This document shows positions 39,832 through 49,841 of a DNA stretch of 64,000 nucleotides, piece after piece. Made by a program: the position numbers and the translations under genes. Source of the DNA: Liquidambar formosana (lineage: Eukaryota > Streptophyta > Magnoliopsida > Saxifragales > Altingiaceae); the NCBI GenBank assembly GCA_039720395.1, contig CM077821.1:40856792-40920791 (forward strand). Reading direction: 5' to 3'. The notes beneath the pieces are model-generated. The model was not told the origin of the DNA, ran no database searches, and saw nothing but the letters and a program-made list of their open reading frames with translations. Position 1 is the stretch's first letter; every line of letters begins with the position of its first letter.

Positions 39832-42800
39832 GGGGGGTTGTGGGTTATAAATTTTTGTCATAAATTCTGGCATCAATGACAAAAATGCTCCCAAATTTGT
39901 TTGTCCTCGTTTTTCGGAAATGATTGTTCTTTAAAAGTTTGTGGTTGAATGAAAATTCTGATGCCTTTTTGAGGTTGAATAAGGACAAAAGTTACCTTGA
40001 AACAAAAGACAGATGCATGGAGTTTCAAATATTGCTTTCATAAGTTTCCCGAAAATAAAATTTAATGTATAGGGGTGCAATATATGTCCTAGAAATATGT
40101 GGTGTACTTCATGTTATGTACCATTCACAGGTAAAATAGGCTCAAAATGCTTCTAAAGTTATTTGAAAAAAAAAAAAAAACGATGTATTTTTCTTGTCTT
40201 TGTAGGGGAATTTATTGTTCTTATTATCTTTCTTGCCAATTCATTGCAGGTCATGATTTGGAATCAGCCGTATTATTTCGAATCATAGAGGTTCTGCATT
40301 CAGCCTTTAAGGCTGGACATATCCAGATTGCAGACCACATCAGTTTCTTCATCACTCTACTTGCGCAGTTCAAAGTTTTCCCTGGTATCTTGGAATAAGT
40401 GTTTTTGGCTAACTCATTTTCCATTAATAGTTGCCAGACAATATCTGGTTTTCCTTTGCTGGTTTCCTTGTGCCTGGTGTGTGAAAATTCAAGTTTTTGT
40501 TTAATTACATGGGCCTTTCCCCTTATGATTGCATGCGTATCTCTACAATAATAGTGTTAATCATCTTTATGTGGGGAGCAGTAGTTTCATTGTAGTGAAA
40601 CATTCTTCAGATGTCTTTGTTAGAAGCTTTATTATGTTAGGTAGTCTTATTACATAAACTCTCACATAATTTAGCATTGTTGGAAATATACCACATCCCA
40701 CATTGGTTAATTATAAACCTTGACATGGCTTCATATACTTGTTTGGGCCCTCCACTTACAAACTCAGGCTTGTAGGTTGGAAACTTAACATGGTATTAGA
40801 GCATGATTACGGGTTCGAGTCCCCGGAAGGGCACAACATGTGCTAGGGGTCGATTGTTGGTCTAGATTGCAAAGGTTGCAGGGTTAGGGTCAGCATCATG
40901 CCGGTTGAGACTACTCAAACCGTGGTGCTTGACTGCTGCGCTGCTTTGAAATGCCAAGAAATCTCTTTCCTGAAATGCCAAGTTTCATGTTTTATTATAA
41001 TGATAAATGTTCAACATGCGACAGGCTTTTGTTTTTTTCCCTGCCAACTAGCTTAGTCTTTGTGTTTTCCTGGTAATAATAAATTTTTATGCTTTTTAGT
41101 CTTCTTGTTTGACAAACAGTGAGGTTAGAAATCAACCCCAGCAGCATGCTCGTAGGGTGAGGGTGTCCTCGATTCAACACCCACCCTCACATACAACATG
41201 CTAAACATACATGCATGGCCTGGGACATGCACCCTAGCTATCCTTACAATACTTCCAGCTCTGATACTGTGACAAACGGTGAGGGCAGAACTCAACCCCA
41301 AGAACATGGTCATAGGGTGAGGGTGCCCTCGATTTACAATTTCCAAAAGCTTAGGCTTTTAGGTTGGAAGCTTAACAATGTTTTTTCTACCTATGACATC
41401 TTTTATTTTATTTATTTATTTATTTTATGTTTTTCCATTTTCATAATTCTTGGCTTTTTTTCTACCAAGAAATCAGAAAAATGGCTAGGATCGTATATTT
41501 GTAAAATATGTTGCAGTGTTTTCTTTCATTGAGCTAAAACAGATTGCCCATTTATGATTCTTTTGGAACCATTTGCTTTTACTAGCATTGCTCATTATTA
41601 GCTGCTCCCCTTTGTTCATCCAACTATTGTCCATTTTAGTTCGAGGTATAGGGGAATGAAGGGCTGTGGCCTGTTAAAAAGGCTGTCCTGGGTTGGGAGA
41701 GTCTTTTGGCATATTTATCACAATCGTCGAAGACCTAAATTGGAGGTGCTGTAGAAGGATCTGACTTGTTGATGACTCGATTCAAGCTTTCCTTTTAGGC
41801 CAATAGAACCTTGAGAATGTCTTGAGTGGTTGGTTCAGGCGGAACCAGGATTTCAGATTCATCTGACATAGTTAATATAATGGGAGATTCAGAATTCGGG
41901 GTTGTAGTTTCTTCTACATAAACCAGTTGGCGATGTGGGTGGACCAGGATGGTTCAAAGGGAACTTTATTGTGGGATGGGAGATTAGTCCCTTTGACGTT
42001 ATGGAAATCCCTGATCCAGAATAGAAAGAAATGTGAAAGTTACTAGTATAATTAGTATGTAGCTGGATCGTGTTGTGAATGATAATTGTTCCGGATTTAT
42101 GCCCGTAATTTATTCTTTGATTAGAATTTAGTGTGGGTCTTAGGATTTTAGGTTAGGATACCTTTCTTTGCATGGAATACTCTAAATAATTCAAAAAGGT
42201 TGAAAATGCTCAAATCTTATAATATGTGGAACCGAGCTTCCTTTAAAAAAATGATAACTTAAATATTGAACTAATGAAGCCACAGCATGATATAATTTTT
42301 TTTCATATTTTATGCATGTTCCATCACTATGGGGAGCTGATCACGTTGGTGGTTGCCTGGATGACTGATTGTAAAATGGCATGTGGTAAACGTATTGTCC
42401 TTTGATGTTGAGGTTTTTGAAATAGATGATATTATCTATTTTCAATTTGGGCTTCTTGGTTCATTTACTTGTGGATAAATTCAACGAATAACTTTTGTTT
42501 ACTATGCTGCCCATCTCTCTTGGGTTAGCAAACTAGTTTAAAATGAACAAGATGGTAGAAACTTATAATTATCAATTGGAAATTGGAAGGCGTATTTCTA
42601 CTCGCACTCCAGTTTAGCTTCCCTTGCACATGGATATATATATATGTGTGTGTGTGTGTTGAAAGAAAGGAGGGCGGTTTGCAAAATTGGAAAGTGTAGG
42701 AAAACAGCAGATTGTTGAAGGGGAATTTTTTTAAGACAGCTATAAGGCCAGTTATGCTTTATAGTACAGATTGATGGGCATCTGAAAAACAACACATTCA

Positions 42801-45306
42801 AAAAATGAGTGTAGCCAAAATGAGGATGTTAAGATGGATGGGTGGCGATGTGAGAAAAGATAGAATAAGAAATGAATGCATTAGTATATAAAGGTACAAG
42901 TGGCACATATTAAGACAAGATGAAAGAAACTTGTCTTGAGTGGCTTGGTCATGTGCAAGGAAAACCTAATGAATGCTCTGGTATGAAGGAGTGATTTGAT
43001 TCGGTTTGAAGTAACTAAAAGAGTGATAGGGTGGCCAAACTGACTTCGAGTAGTTGGAATTAAGGTTTTGTTGAGTTAAGTAGAGTAGACTACAACTATT
43101 TACCTCTTGTTTTTATATCTTTGTCCATTCTCTGATATCTTACTTCTATTACTATGGAGACACTTCATGTGCTTTTGGACAGATCTATGATAGTTGATCT
43201 AGTTAATTTTGAATCTGAAAATGTGAGTTATCTTTGCAGAAAAAATCTATCCTATAATGGAGAATGTTTCAAAGATCTCAAACCGTGGAACCCTTAAGTC
43301 AATCACCAGTGTAGTTTGCTCTTGCCTATCGCAGATGGGTGATAGTTCTCTTGTTTTTCAGATGGTTGAGAAAGTTATACTTGATCAGCTAGTAAGTTGA
43401 CAAAACTTTCTGCATTTAGTGATGTATATATTTGATTACATGAATGTTCTCTTAACACTGTATACTTTCGAGAAATTGGTGATGGATAGTTAATTCCTCA
43501 TGTACACAGGGTGCAATAATTATTCATCATCATGAAGGAAACATACTTTATTATATACTAGAGTATATAAGTTGTAAGTCACTATCTATATATACATATA
43601 TTTATTGATTTGTAAGGCGTTAATAGGAAAATCTAATATTGAATAATAAAAAACCTTATCTTTCAATGAATTTTGTATTAAGAAAGAAAAAAGATAAAAA
43701 CAGCATATGATATTGAAATGTTCCAGATACTTATCATGCTTGTAGATAACATGGTTTTAAACATTAAAATTATAGTTTAATGCTTTCCCATACATATAAA
43801 ATTATAGATTTGTGTTTTATGTACAAAAAAAGATTCTTAGATTTATTATTCTTTCCAAATGCACCAAATAAGGGAACCTACATGATATGTTGAGATGTTT
43901 AACTTACCAAAGAAAATGTTGAGATGTTTTGCTTGATTGTTGATTGGTCTGTCAAGAGGTTGTTTGCAAACATGAAGTCTTACAGATTTACAGTTACCTT
44001 GTTTTCATTTCAGACACTCAAACCACCTTTAGACAACATATGTGCTCTGCTCAGGCTGCTTGTTAGGCTAGACTGCAGGCCCACCAGACTTTCTGAAGAG
44101 AGCATTCTTGATCTAAGCAATTTTCTTTCAGGATACTTGATTGATGTTGCGTATGTAAGTAATTTATCTTATATTTGATTGCTATGCATTTAGCATGATT
44201 TTAAAGAGTTTCTGTATTTGATTACTATATATTTTATATTACCTCTTAATTCATTCTCTTTCTAGTAATGCCGATGGTCAAGTCTTTGATACCCCTCAGT
44301 TTGGTCATACTGAATGTTTCTTTCCGTTCTCATTAAATAATTTTTGCATGCACATTTTCGTTATGTATTTTCTTATAGCATGTGCTGATCTAAAATATGC
44401 TATCTTCCATCCTGAAAGAAAAAGAGGAAACACAATATTTCTATCATTGTTTTCTTTGAGCTGGAAAACTAGAGAAGTAAGATTTGCAAGTTGGGAATCT
44501 CCTGGGTTATGTTTTGTATAGAAATCATACTTTTAAAAGTAAAAAAAAATTATCCAAGTGGGTTTTCGAGTATGTTCTAACACATTTTTAAGGCAAAAGC
44601 GTGTTATGTGTAAACTAGGGGTGTCAGTCATTCTGCACATGGACCTGATGTTCAATGGGATTGGTGACGTGTTGAATAACAGCCTCGAGCCCCAATCCAG
44701 CCCTAATGCAGATATCACATCAACATTTTTTTGCCCCTATTATGTATCAAATGCATAATTTGCATCAATAGTGCAATCTTACCTCCTCCATCTTAGTTTT
44801 AGAAAAACCTTACCTGCGACAGGTACTCAAATGAGTTTGATGGAGTTTTGATTCTATATGTGCTGCGTCTGTGAAAGAAGGTGAAAACGGTGTCCAAGAT
44901 TATCAAAGGATAGCAATACAGATGCAACATACTTGAGCTCAAGTAATGCATCTATTTGGCTCTGTTAAAGTGAGTTGTTCAATTTTGAAACAAAAGCAAC
45001 ATGTACATATATTCTTTTCTTATCTTTTTCCAGTTGATCTCTCAGCAACCAATTGGAAGGTGACTGTAAAGTGAAATAAAATTTTTGTTCTTTATGATCT
45101 AGAAAAGTTGAAAGAACTATGGAATGTACATAAGTAATGACCTCAGTTTTGTGAACTTCTGTCTTGGGATTGATGTGTAAGGAAGGTTTTAATCATTCAA
45201 CTTGCACATCAACTTGTAGCCTGTTTTGATTTGAGTGGGATGTGTAAAGGTGAAGACTACAAGTCTTTCCCACCTTTGCTCTTCCCCACTGTTCCACCCT
45301 TTCATT

Positions 45307-45344
<38 letters not shown>

Positions 45345-46467
45345 AGGGGAAAAAAAAGAATAAACTTCATCATTTTATGGCTCTCTGTAGTTAAAAACAC
45401 TATTTTTCTAATGGTTTCAGGTCATACTTTAAACTTTAAAGCCAGAAAGTTTTACTGGAGTGGATGGGGAATCAACAGAATGAAATATCTTCTTCATTTA
45501 ATTAGAAGAAATTTCTATCACCCCTCATTCATACTGCCAATGGAATGCTTGTATTTTATTTTTGCAATATCACAAACATATATATATATATATATATTTT
45601 GATGATAGCAGGGGTTGAGGATAGGGGAGTGATGTCTTATTATGTTGATGTGTATTAGAGTAGTTCTTGATTATATGATATATGTTGTTTCTTTTGTGTG
45701 ATATTTTTCATGAATTGGTCTTGTAATGCTGCAGTAATTTATATTTTGATGATAGCGGGGGTTGAGGATAGGGGAGTGATGTCTTATTATGTTGATGTGT
45801 ATTAGAGTAGTTCTTGATTATATGATATATGTTGTTTCTTTTGTGTGATATTTTTCATGAATTGGTCTTGTAATGCTGCAGTAATTTTTTCTTTTATTTG
45901 TTTGTGTTTTAGTATTTCTATTTTATTTTATTTTATTTTGTAAGTTAAAGAAGTTGGTTGATCATGTTGAGGATTTGTATTCTTCCTCAACATGTTGCTT
46001 GTTATCATGGCATTGACAATTACTTATCGACTTTTGTGGAAAATTTTCACCTTGATGCAGTGCATTCCTGAAGATGATGATGAGTCCAATGTTGCTATTC
46101 GTACGTGCACATGCCATTATTATCTCCTACCTTGCTTCTTCTTGTTCGATAGAAGTCGTAAACTTTTGAATCTTGTGTTGAACATGATGGGGTCATTGAT
46201 AACACCGGATAATTCATCACCTTTTTCTGATAATTGTATCCAATATGCAACTGACCGTCCAAGTAGGATAAGCGCAATTGTATTTGCCCTCCTATTGATG
46301 CATAAGGATGTTAAAGTCCAGCGGATTCTTTCTTCGTGCAAGGCAGAGATTGACACTATTCTAGAAAACATACTCCTATTACAGGTATAATTTCGCACTA
46401 GTACATCTGCCTGAAAGAACAAAAGAAAGCTGCTGTTAGCGGGGGAGTTTGGGTTCTTCTTCTTTTT

Positions 46468-46509
<42 letters not shown>

Positions 46510-46747
46510 GGGGCATCAAAGTTTTCTCTAAATAGCTAGTAGCTAATTATTCTGAGATCGTTTTTTCACTATTGGATACTAAAGTCTTCTGATGAGTTTC
46601 TATACACATGTCAATTGCTTCTCTTCTACAATGTTAATGCAGTCTTCAGAGTCTTCAGAGGAAGTCAATATGACCATTGAAGAAAGACACAAAATACAAT
46701 GTGCAATTGATCGACTAAAGATTGTAAGAAGTATGTTATCCAGGTAG
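15100..46747 (+). CDS. IPI1: IPI1/TEX10-like pre-rRNA processing protein, multi-exon
   Basis: The gene encodes an ARM-repeat protein related to yeast Ipi1 and animal TEX10, a subunit of the Rix1-type complex needed for 60S ribosome maturation in the nucleus. It starts MVRSKAPSKKQQKRG. Probable 5'-UTR exons end at 15189 and span 15638-15679. Coding exons: 16637-16693, 16773-16845, 17355-17477, 18860-19029, 21011-21160, 23704-23847, 24358-24418, 26681-27003, 32573-32704, 37823-37942, 38196-38283, 38742-38864, 39058-39175, 39272-39397, 40250-40384, 43240-43391, 44014-44154, 46061-46384 and 46643-46747 (TAG); about 887 codons. Most junctions keep phase with GT-AG. Exceptions: the first coding exon (gene ends AAG|TAATT, one G short of a normal donor) and exon 38196-38283 to 38742, where phases disagree by one base. 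The last exon might instead splice at 46743 to 49489. Introns are transposon-rich (up to 5.6 kb). Confidence 0.85.
19626..20183 (-). mobile_element. Tandem TRIM (miniature LTR retrotransposon) array
   Basis: Three similar blocks beginning TGTTA at 19655, 19861 and 20111 share CAAAAGCTTAAGCTGTTAGG-like sequence; a truncated fourth copy lies at 19626-19656. Directly left of two of them are 12-mers GCTCTGATACCT (19849-19860) and GCTTTGATACCA (20099-20110). These are inverted initiator-Met tRNA primer-binding sites abutting the LTR. The structure is therefore LTR-interior-LTR-interior-LTR on the minus strand, with periods of 206 and 250 bp and no coding capacity, inside an IPI1 intron. Confidence 0.7.
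24850..24880. repeat. (CT)n microsatellite
   Basis: About 15 uninterrupted CT units in an intron of the IPI1-like gene. Confidence 0.95.
25745..26230 (-). mobile_element. LINE 3' fragment (zf-RVT/C-terminal region)
   Basis: The minus strand reads IFWVIWLERNNRIFDDKN followed by FLASFWASVSKDF, a C-terminal block typical of plant LINE reverse-transcriptase proteins. An SPLYSFIFE-type end and a low-complexity ATAA-rich tail at 25747-25760 follow. It is truncated at the 5' side and lies in an IPI1 intron. Confidence 0.7.
27143..28280. mobile_element. PIF/Harbinger-like (Tourist) TIR element
   Basis: The left end GGGTTTGTTCGTTTGC and the inverted right end GGGCCTGTTCATTTC are flanked by TTA on both sides (27140-27142 and 28281-28283). 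The 3-bp TTA duplication and GGG start fit PIF/Harbinger. It is non-coding, carries a Stowaway-like insertion and TATG-rich microsatellite DNA (about 27257-27292), and lies in the 5.6-kb IPI1 intron. Confidence 0.65.
27307..27577. mobile_element. Stowaway-like MITE nested in the Harbinger-like element
   Basis: The ends are CTCCCTCTGTTGCAC and, inverted, CTCCCTACGTCCCAAG, with TA at each flank (27305-27306, 27578-27579). CTCCCTCYGT-type termini with TA target duplication are the signature of Stowaway (Tc1/mariner) MITEs. Inverted homology continues inside (GATAGGCCA against its complement). Confidence 0.75.
28690..29880 (+). mobile_element. Degraded LINE (RT end plus zf-RVT)
   Basis: Broken frames read RLEKIQRECLWAG near 28760, then ARFWLES near 29110, then a zf-RVT-type block CSLCKCVEEMVGHIF near 29505-29550. 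Many stops and frameshifts are present. Order and orientation match a plant LINE 3' half. It is intronic in the IPI1-like gene. Confidence 0.65.
30098..30161. repeat. (AT)n microsatellite
   Basis: Thirty-two AT units without interruption. The tract is self-complementary and intronic. Confidence 0.95.
30388..30960 (+). mobile_element. Possible SINE split by another insertion
   Basis: The A-box-like TAGCTTAGTTGG (30399-30410) heads a SINE-like segment, AAGTGACCACGATCCCC, that stops abruptly near 30430. A plausible continuation with the B-box-like GAGTTTGACTC resumes near 30890. The DNA between includes a (CT)n run at about 30648-30678 and looks like a later insertion. This is inferred from motif order only. 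Confidence 0.35.
31640..32110 (+). mobile_element. LINE zf-RVT fragment
   Basis: The sequence reads SPFKWRAACGKCLMVHLVSRG, then a CSICKCNEESVDHLFIA zinc-finger-like block near 31810-31860, interrupted by stops. This is the C-terminal region of a plant LINE reverse transcriptase protein, intronic in the IPI1-like gene. Confidence 0.6.
33380..33425. repeat. C-tract and CT-rich low-complexity run
   Basis: About 16 consecutive C are followed by TTTCTCTCTC units. Length is likely unreliable in sequencing. Confidence 0.9.
33890..34720 (+). mobile_element. Highly degraded LINE fragment
   Basis: Frames around 34060-34330 and 34500-34690 show LINE-like pieces (GRTSIWLSEDLL; FVLCWRNGETNDHLF across a frameshift). 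No intact domain remains. It is intronic in the IPI1-like gene. Confidence 0.45.
35172..36655. mobile_element. TIR transposon, 1484 bp, TTA target duplication
   Basis: GAGCATCTCCAACC at the left end and its inverted copy at the right are flanked by TTA at 35169-35171 and 36656-36658. Imperfect inverted arms with repeated GCTATTGCTATA-like motifs extend more than 100 bp. The interior (about 35540-36235) is CT-rich and holds overlapping open frames of 141, 78 and 79 codons that I do not recognise; no transposase is visible. A ~40-bp direct repeat (GAGAAATGGTGGGAAAACTG) lies at about 36420-36492. It is a PIF/Harbinger-like non-autonomous element, possibly carrying captured host DNA. Confidence 0.7.
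38445..38656. mobile_element. Palindromic MITE, 212 bp
   Basis: Inverted arms of about 63 bp start GGGTTTTCTTAGCATGTG at the left and GGGTTAACATGTGCCC (inverted) at the right. Each arm also contains its own small palindrome (GTGCCYTAAGGGCAC). The flanks are AT repeats, so the target duplication cannot be measured. End similarity and size link it to the MITE at 6258-6479. It lies in the IPI1 intron whose exons do not join in phase. Confidence 0.7.
39781..39836. repeat. T-tract joined to G-tract
   Basis: About 17 T are followed immediately by about 34 G and an AGGGGGG block. It is intronic. Similar T-to-G junctions occur near 46470-46512, 54070-54104 and 54650-54674. Confidence 0.9.
40678..41377 (+). 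mobile_element. TRIM-like miniature LTR element
   Basis: A 113-bp LTR-like block (40678-40790) runs from TGTTGGAAATATACC to GGTTGGAAACTTAACA. It is directly followed by TGGTATTAGAGC (40791-40802), one mismatch from the initiator-Met tRNA primer-binding site. A partial second LTR end (GGTTGGAAGCTTAACA) ends at 41377. The interior is non-coding. The second LTR appears truncated by another insertion. Confidence 0.6.
41109..41337 (-). mobile_element. Second, very short TRIM-like element nested in the first
   Basis: Two direct repeats of about 70 bp begin TGACAAACRGTGAGG at 41109 and 41269. The right one is directly preceded by GCTCTGATACTG (41257-41268), an inverted primer-binding-site-like motif. 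The arrangement fits a minus-strand LTR-interior-LTR unit of only about 230 bp. Boundaries are approximate. Confidence 0.5.
42650..43090 (+). mobile_element. RTE-type LINE 3' fragment
   Basis: Broken frames read TAIRPVMLYSTDXWAS, then KMSVAKMRMLRWMGGDVRKD, then WVAW/CARKT, matching the conserved C-terminal segment after the reverse transcriptase in plant RTE-clade LINEs. Frameshifts and stops are present. This clade differs from the RNase H/zf-RVT LINEs elsewhere in the window. It is intronic. Confidence 0.65.
45310..45339. repeat. (CA)n microsatellite
   Basis: Fifteen CA units in an IPI1 intron. Another (CA)n of 16 units lies at 61802-61833 in the Nudix gene intron. Confidence 0.95.
45594..45887. 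repeat. 147-bp tandem duplication
   Basis: Units 45594-45740 and 45741-45887 are nearly identical: they differ at AGCAGGGG versus AGCGGGGG. Each ends GCTGCAGTAATTT. The near-identity implies a recent event. It is intronic, just upstream of the exon at 46061. Confidence 0.9.
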
Positions 46748-47480
46748 CTGCTGAGAATTTGAAAGGATATTTGGAACCCAAGTAACTTGCTCTAGTAAGT
46801 CTTATAATTTTTTATGAGCTCCATTGTTTGCTTGCTTGCTATTATTCATTTATCTTCGGGTCCTTTTTGGATTGTTATTGATTTATTGAACAGATGCATC
46901 TTTCCAGAATTTTACATCGGGATTTGTGTTATGCAATTCTTTTGCTTATATATAGTTCCATTGTCCCTGATAATATATATATATATATATATATATAGTT
47001 CCATTGTTCAAGTTGTTGTAGCAGTACCTTTAAAGGGTATTTTTTCAAGGCACTATTCACATTACCATATAGCTGCACTTTTTTGCATCATTGTAGCATT
47101 AAGTTTGTTAATGTCTCGAGTCTTGTATTATCTTTGTTTACATATGATTGAGATTAGTTATGTTTATAGGTAACTCGTGGAGAATCCTTAATAAGCTTTG
47201 TAATGTCTTCCTATTGAGAAGGAATGAACAGCTCGATAACATAGCTGTTAGATTTGAGTTCTTTCAAACCCTATACACTAAGATGGTGTGATCCTTTCTT
47301 CTTGATAGCAGTGATTCCTAGAACTCTGCAAGTCTGATGCTTGTAGTTATCTGTCTTTTCTTTCCTCGTTTCTTTCCACTTCTCTACTATCACTATTTTA
47401 TTTTATTTTATTTTTTAATTTTTTTCCATTTTTGTTAGTCAAGCAATTATGATCTATTCTAATAAAGTAATAAACCCTAG

Positions 47481-47784
47481 GGCTGTGTTTGGTAGGTTGG
47501 AATGAGGGTGGAAATGGAATGGCCACTCCATTCTGAACATATTTTAGAATGTTTGGTTGGCTATAAGGAAAGGAATACATGTTCCCTTGTGGGGCCAATT
47601 CCCTCTAAGGAAGGAATAGTCATTCCTCCCCAAACCAAGAGGAATGACCATTCCCACCCCTTAAGGAATGAAATCACAAAAGGTGGGTCCCACCCATTCC
47701 ATTCCTATCTCTTTACCAAATGTTGGAATGGAATGACCATTCCCATTCCCATTCCCATTCCATTCACACAAACCAAACACAGCC
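47481..47784. mobile_element. Tourist-like MITE, 304 bp
   Basis: Inverted ends GGCTGTGTTTGGT and ACCAAACACAGCC are flanked by TAG and TAA. The interior is rich in repeated GGAATG/CATTCC motifs, giving near-palindromic structure. It lies downstream of the last coding exon of the IPI1-like gene. Confidence 0.65.
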
Positions 47785-48112
47785 TAAGAATTTTCCTGTG
47801 TTAATTCTCTAAGTTTCAATCCCTATACAAAACATACCATAGAAACTTTAACCCCCTTTTCCCTTGAAGTCCTACATCACCTTGTGTTTAAAGTCATATA
47901 TACTTCTAACATGATTTGATGTGAACTGGTGTGATATATGTCTTAACTCTTAACACTTCAAATTTTTGTTTATTTTTTGAGGTGAGATTTTTCTTAGAAT
48001 GAGTGCTAATCGGATTTTCAGATGCAAACCCAACACTTTGTTGTAATTTTCTTTTATTTTTTTATTACACCTTTGTGGAAATGGTTAAACAAGTGTATGC
48101 TCGTATAACTTT

Positions 48113-48700
48113 ATTATAGGAGTCAAAGGTTTAGGGATTGTAGGAAGTGTTAGTGTGTGTAGGAAGTGTTAGTGTGTGTGTATATTATGTTACGTGTTAT
48201 CTAGTATAATATCATGTGGGTAAAATTGTCGAGAAAAATATATTAATTTTTTTAAACTTAATAGAATCATAGAGGAATTCAAGACATCAATTTAGTGTAA
48301 GAAATGAGTGTGTGTTCTTACAAGAAGCTATACTAATGTAGGGAGAGAAAAAACATCATATGATCCTATAGTTTTTAGCAAACTATTGATCATCGAAATA
48401 GGACTAATAATTTTATTTCCTCCTTAAATTTAGGAACATAATTAGGAATTAGAATAAATTTAAAGGGTGGCAAAGAAGATATTTAATTTAGCAAAAGATA
48501 TCATCTTATCTTCTATATAGTAAGCGATTTCTAAAATTTTAGAGTTCACAACCCAGCCTCCCCACTACTTCACGAGGTACTGTCTTAGAAGCACTATTCT
48601 CTCTCAATACAATCATGATTCTTGGAAGATTCTCACTGAAAAGCGTTCGTGGTTCTGAAGCAGGATTGGCACCCTTGGTGGAAGGTTCCTACTTCTAATC
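48113..48700. repeat. Dispersed repeat, type A
   Basis: Shares interrupted similarity with 61755-62244: AGTCAAAGGTTTRGGG, then GAAGCTAYACTAATGTAG, then TTCYGAAGCAGGA with CACCCTTG and GAAGGTTCCT. It is non-coding and of unknown class. Confidence 0.55.
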
Positions 48701-49488
48701 CATGAAATGTTTCCACTACATGCAAAGCTGGCTCAATTTCAACTTAAATAAGAAGCGAAAGCTTTGGAATTTGTACTGCGTTTGTAACCACACGCAATAA
48801 TTTTGGAACTAGAATTTTGGTGATTGAACTCACTTGTGGGTCTTGCAAAATGGTTGAGAGTGCAACCTATGATCAAAAGAGGTGAGAAACAAGGAGATTT
48901 TGTGATGCGTGTAAGAAAATGCTCTAGCATTTGGAGTTGATATTTTGGTAGTGGGCTCACAAATGGATTGGATCATTTTAGTATGACTATACTGGTGATA
49001 ATTGGAGTAACAGGAGAACTTGTTACTAGTGTATGATGACACTCTATGTCCTTCTCCATGAATTAAAAAAAAAATGTTCCAGTAGAATCTCTTTTTGCTT
49101 GGAATGAAATGATATAAAAATCTTAATAGAATGACAGATTTGTTTTGTACCAATTATGTTTTGTTTTTTTTTTGCTGGGAAAATTTTTGCAATTTATTAT
49201 TTTGCTCTGCTTTGCCTCATATAGTTCATTAACTGCTCATCCAGTGTGTTTATGAAGATAGGGTTTGCAAGTAGGTTGCTTATCTTCAAATTCTTATAAA
49301 TAGCATCACAAACCTGTGGAAAAGAAAAATGTATAATTGGTTTTTCTCAGGGTAGGATCTCTCATGGAACCTCTCTTGAGTATTGTGTAGGACACTATGG
49401 CAAATATTGTTTTCACCAATCCTCTCATACGTTGCTCATATTTACCATTTCTTTTTCTTTTCTTTTCTTCGTTTGCAGCAATATTTGT

Positions 49489-49590
49489 TGTACCTTGAGA
49501 ATACAGGAAATTTTAAGGAAGTGCACAATGACCATTTAAGAATGCCTTTAGTTGCAAGCTTTGAGATTGGGATCTACATTGGTTGATTGA
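49489..49590 (+). other. Possible 3'-terminal exon of the IPI1-like gene
   Basis: A good acceptor (TTCGTTTGCAG) precedes an open stretch reading QYLLYLENTGNFKE and closing with TGA at about 49584. It could be a last exon spliced from 46743 or simply 3' UTR. I cannot decide from sequence alone. Confidence 0.3.
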
Positions 49591-49802
49591 CATTTGACAC
49601 CTCACCTCAAATTCTCAGAGGACATGATGTATTTTGATTCGGTTTATGTGAGTAAATGCTGGCAACGCAGTCAATGCAAGTCTTAAATGGCGTGGTTGTT
49701 TTTTTCTGAGTCACCATGTCTGCAATTTTAGCTGTGTCGCAGAAGATGGACTTTTTTTTTTTTTTTTTTTTTTTTTTGTCCCTTCCTTTTCACTAAATAG
49801 TT

Positions 49803-49841
<39 letters not shown>

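Noticed and set aside
41620..42250. Possible additional LINE fragment
   Set aside because: Scattered suggestive residues only; no conserved block I could name.
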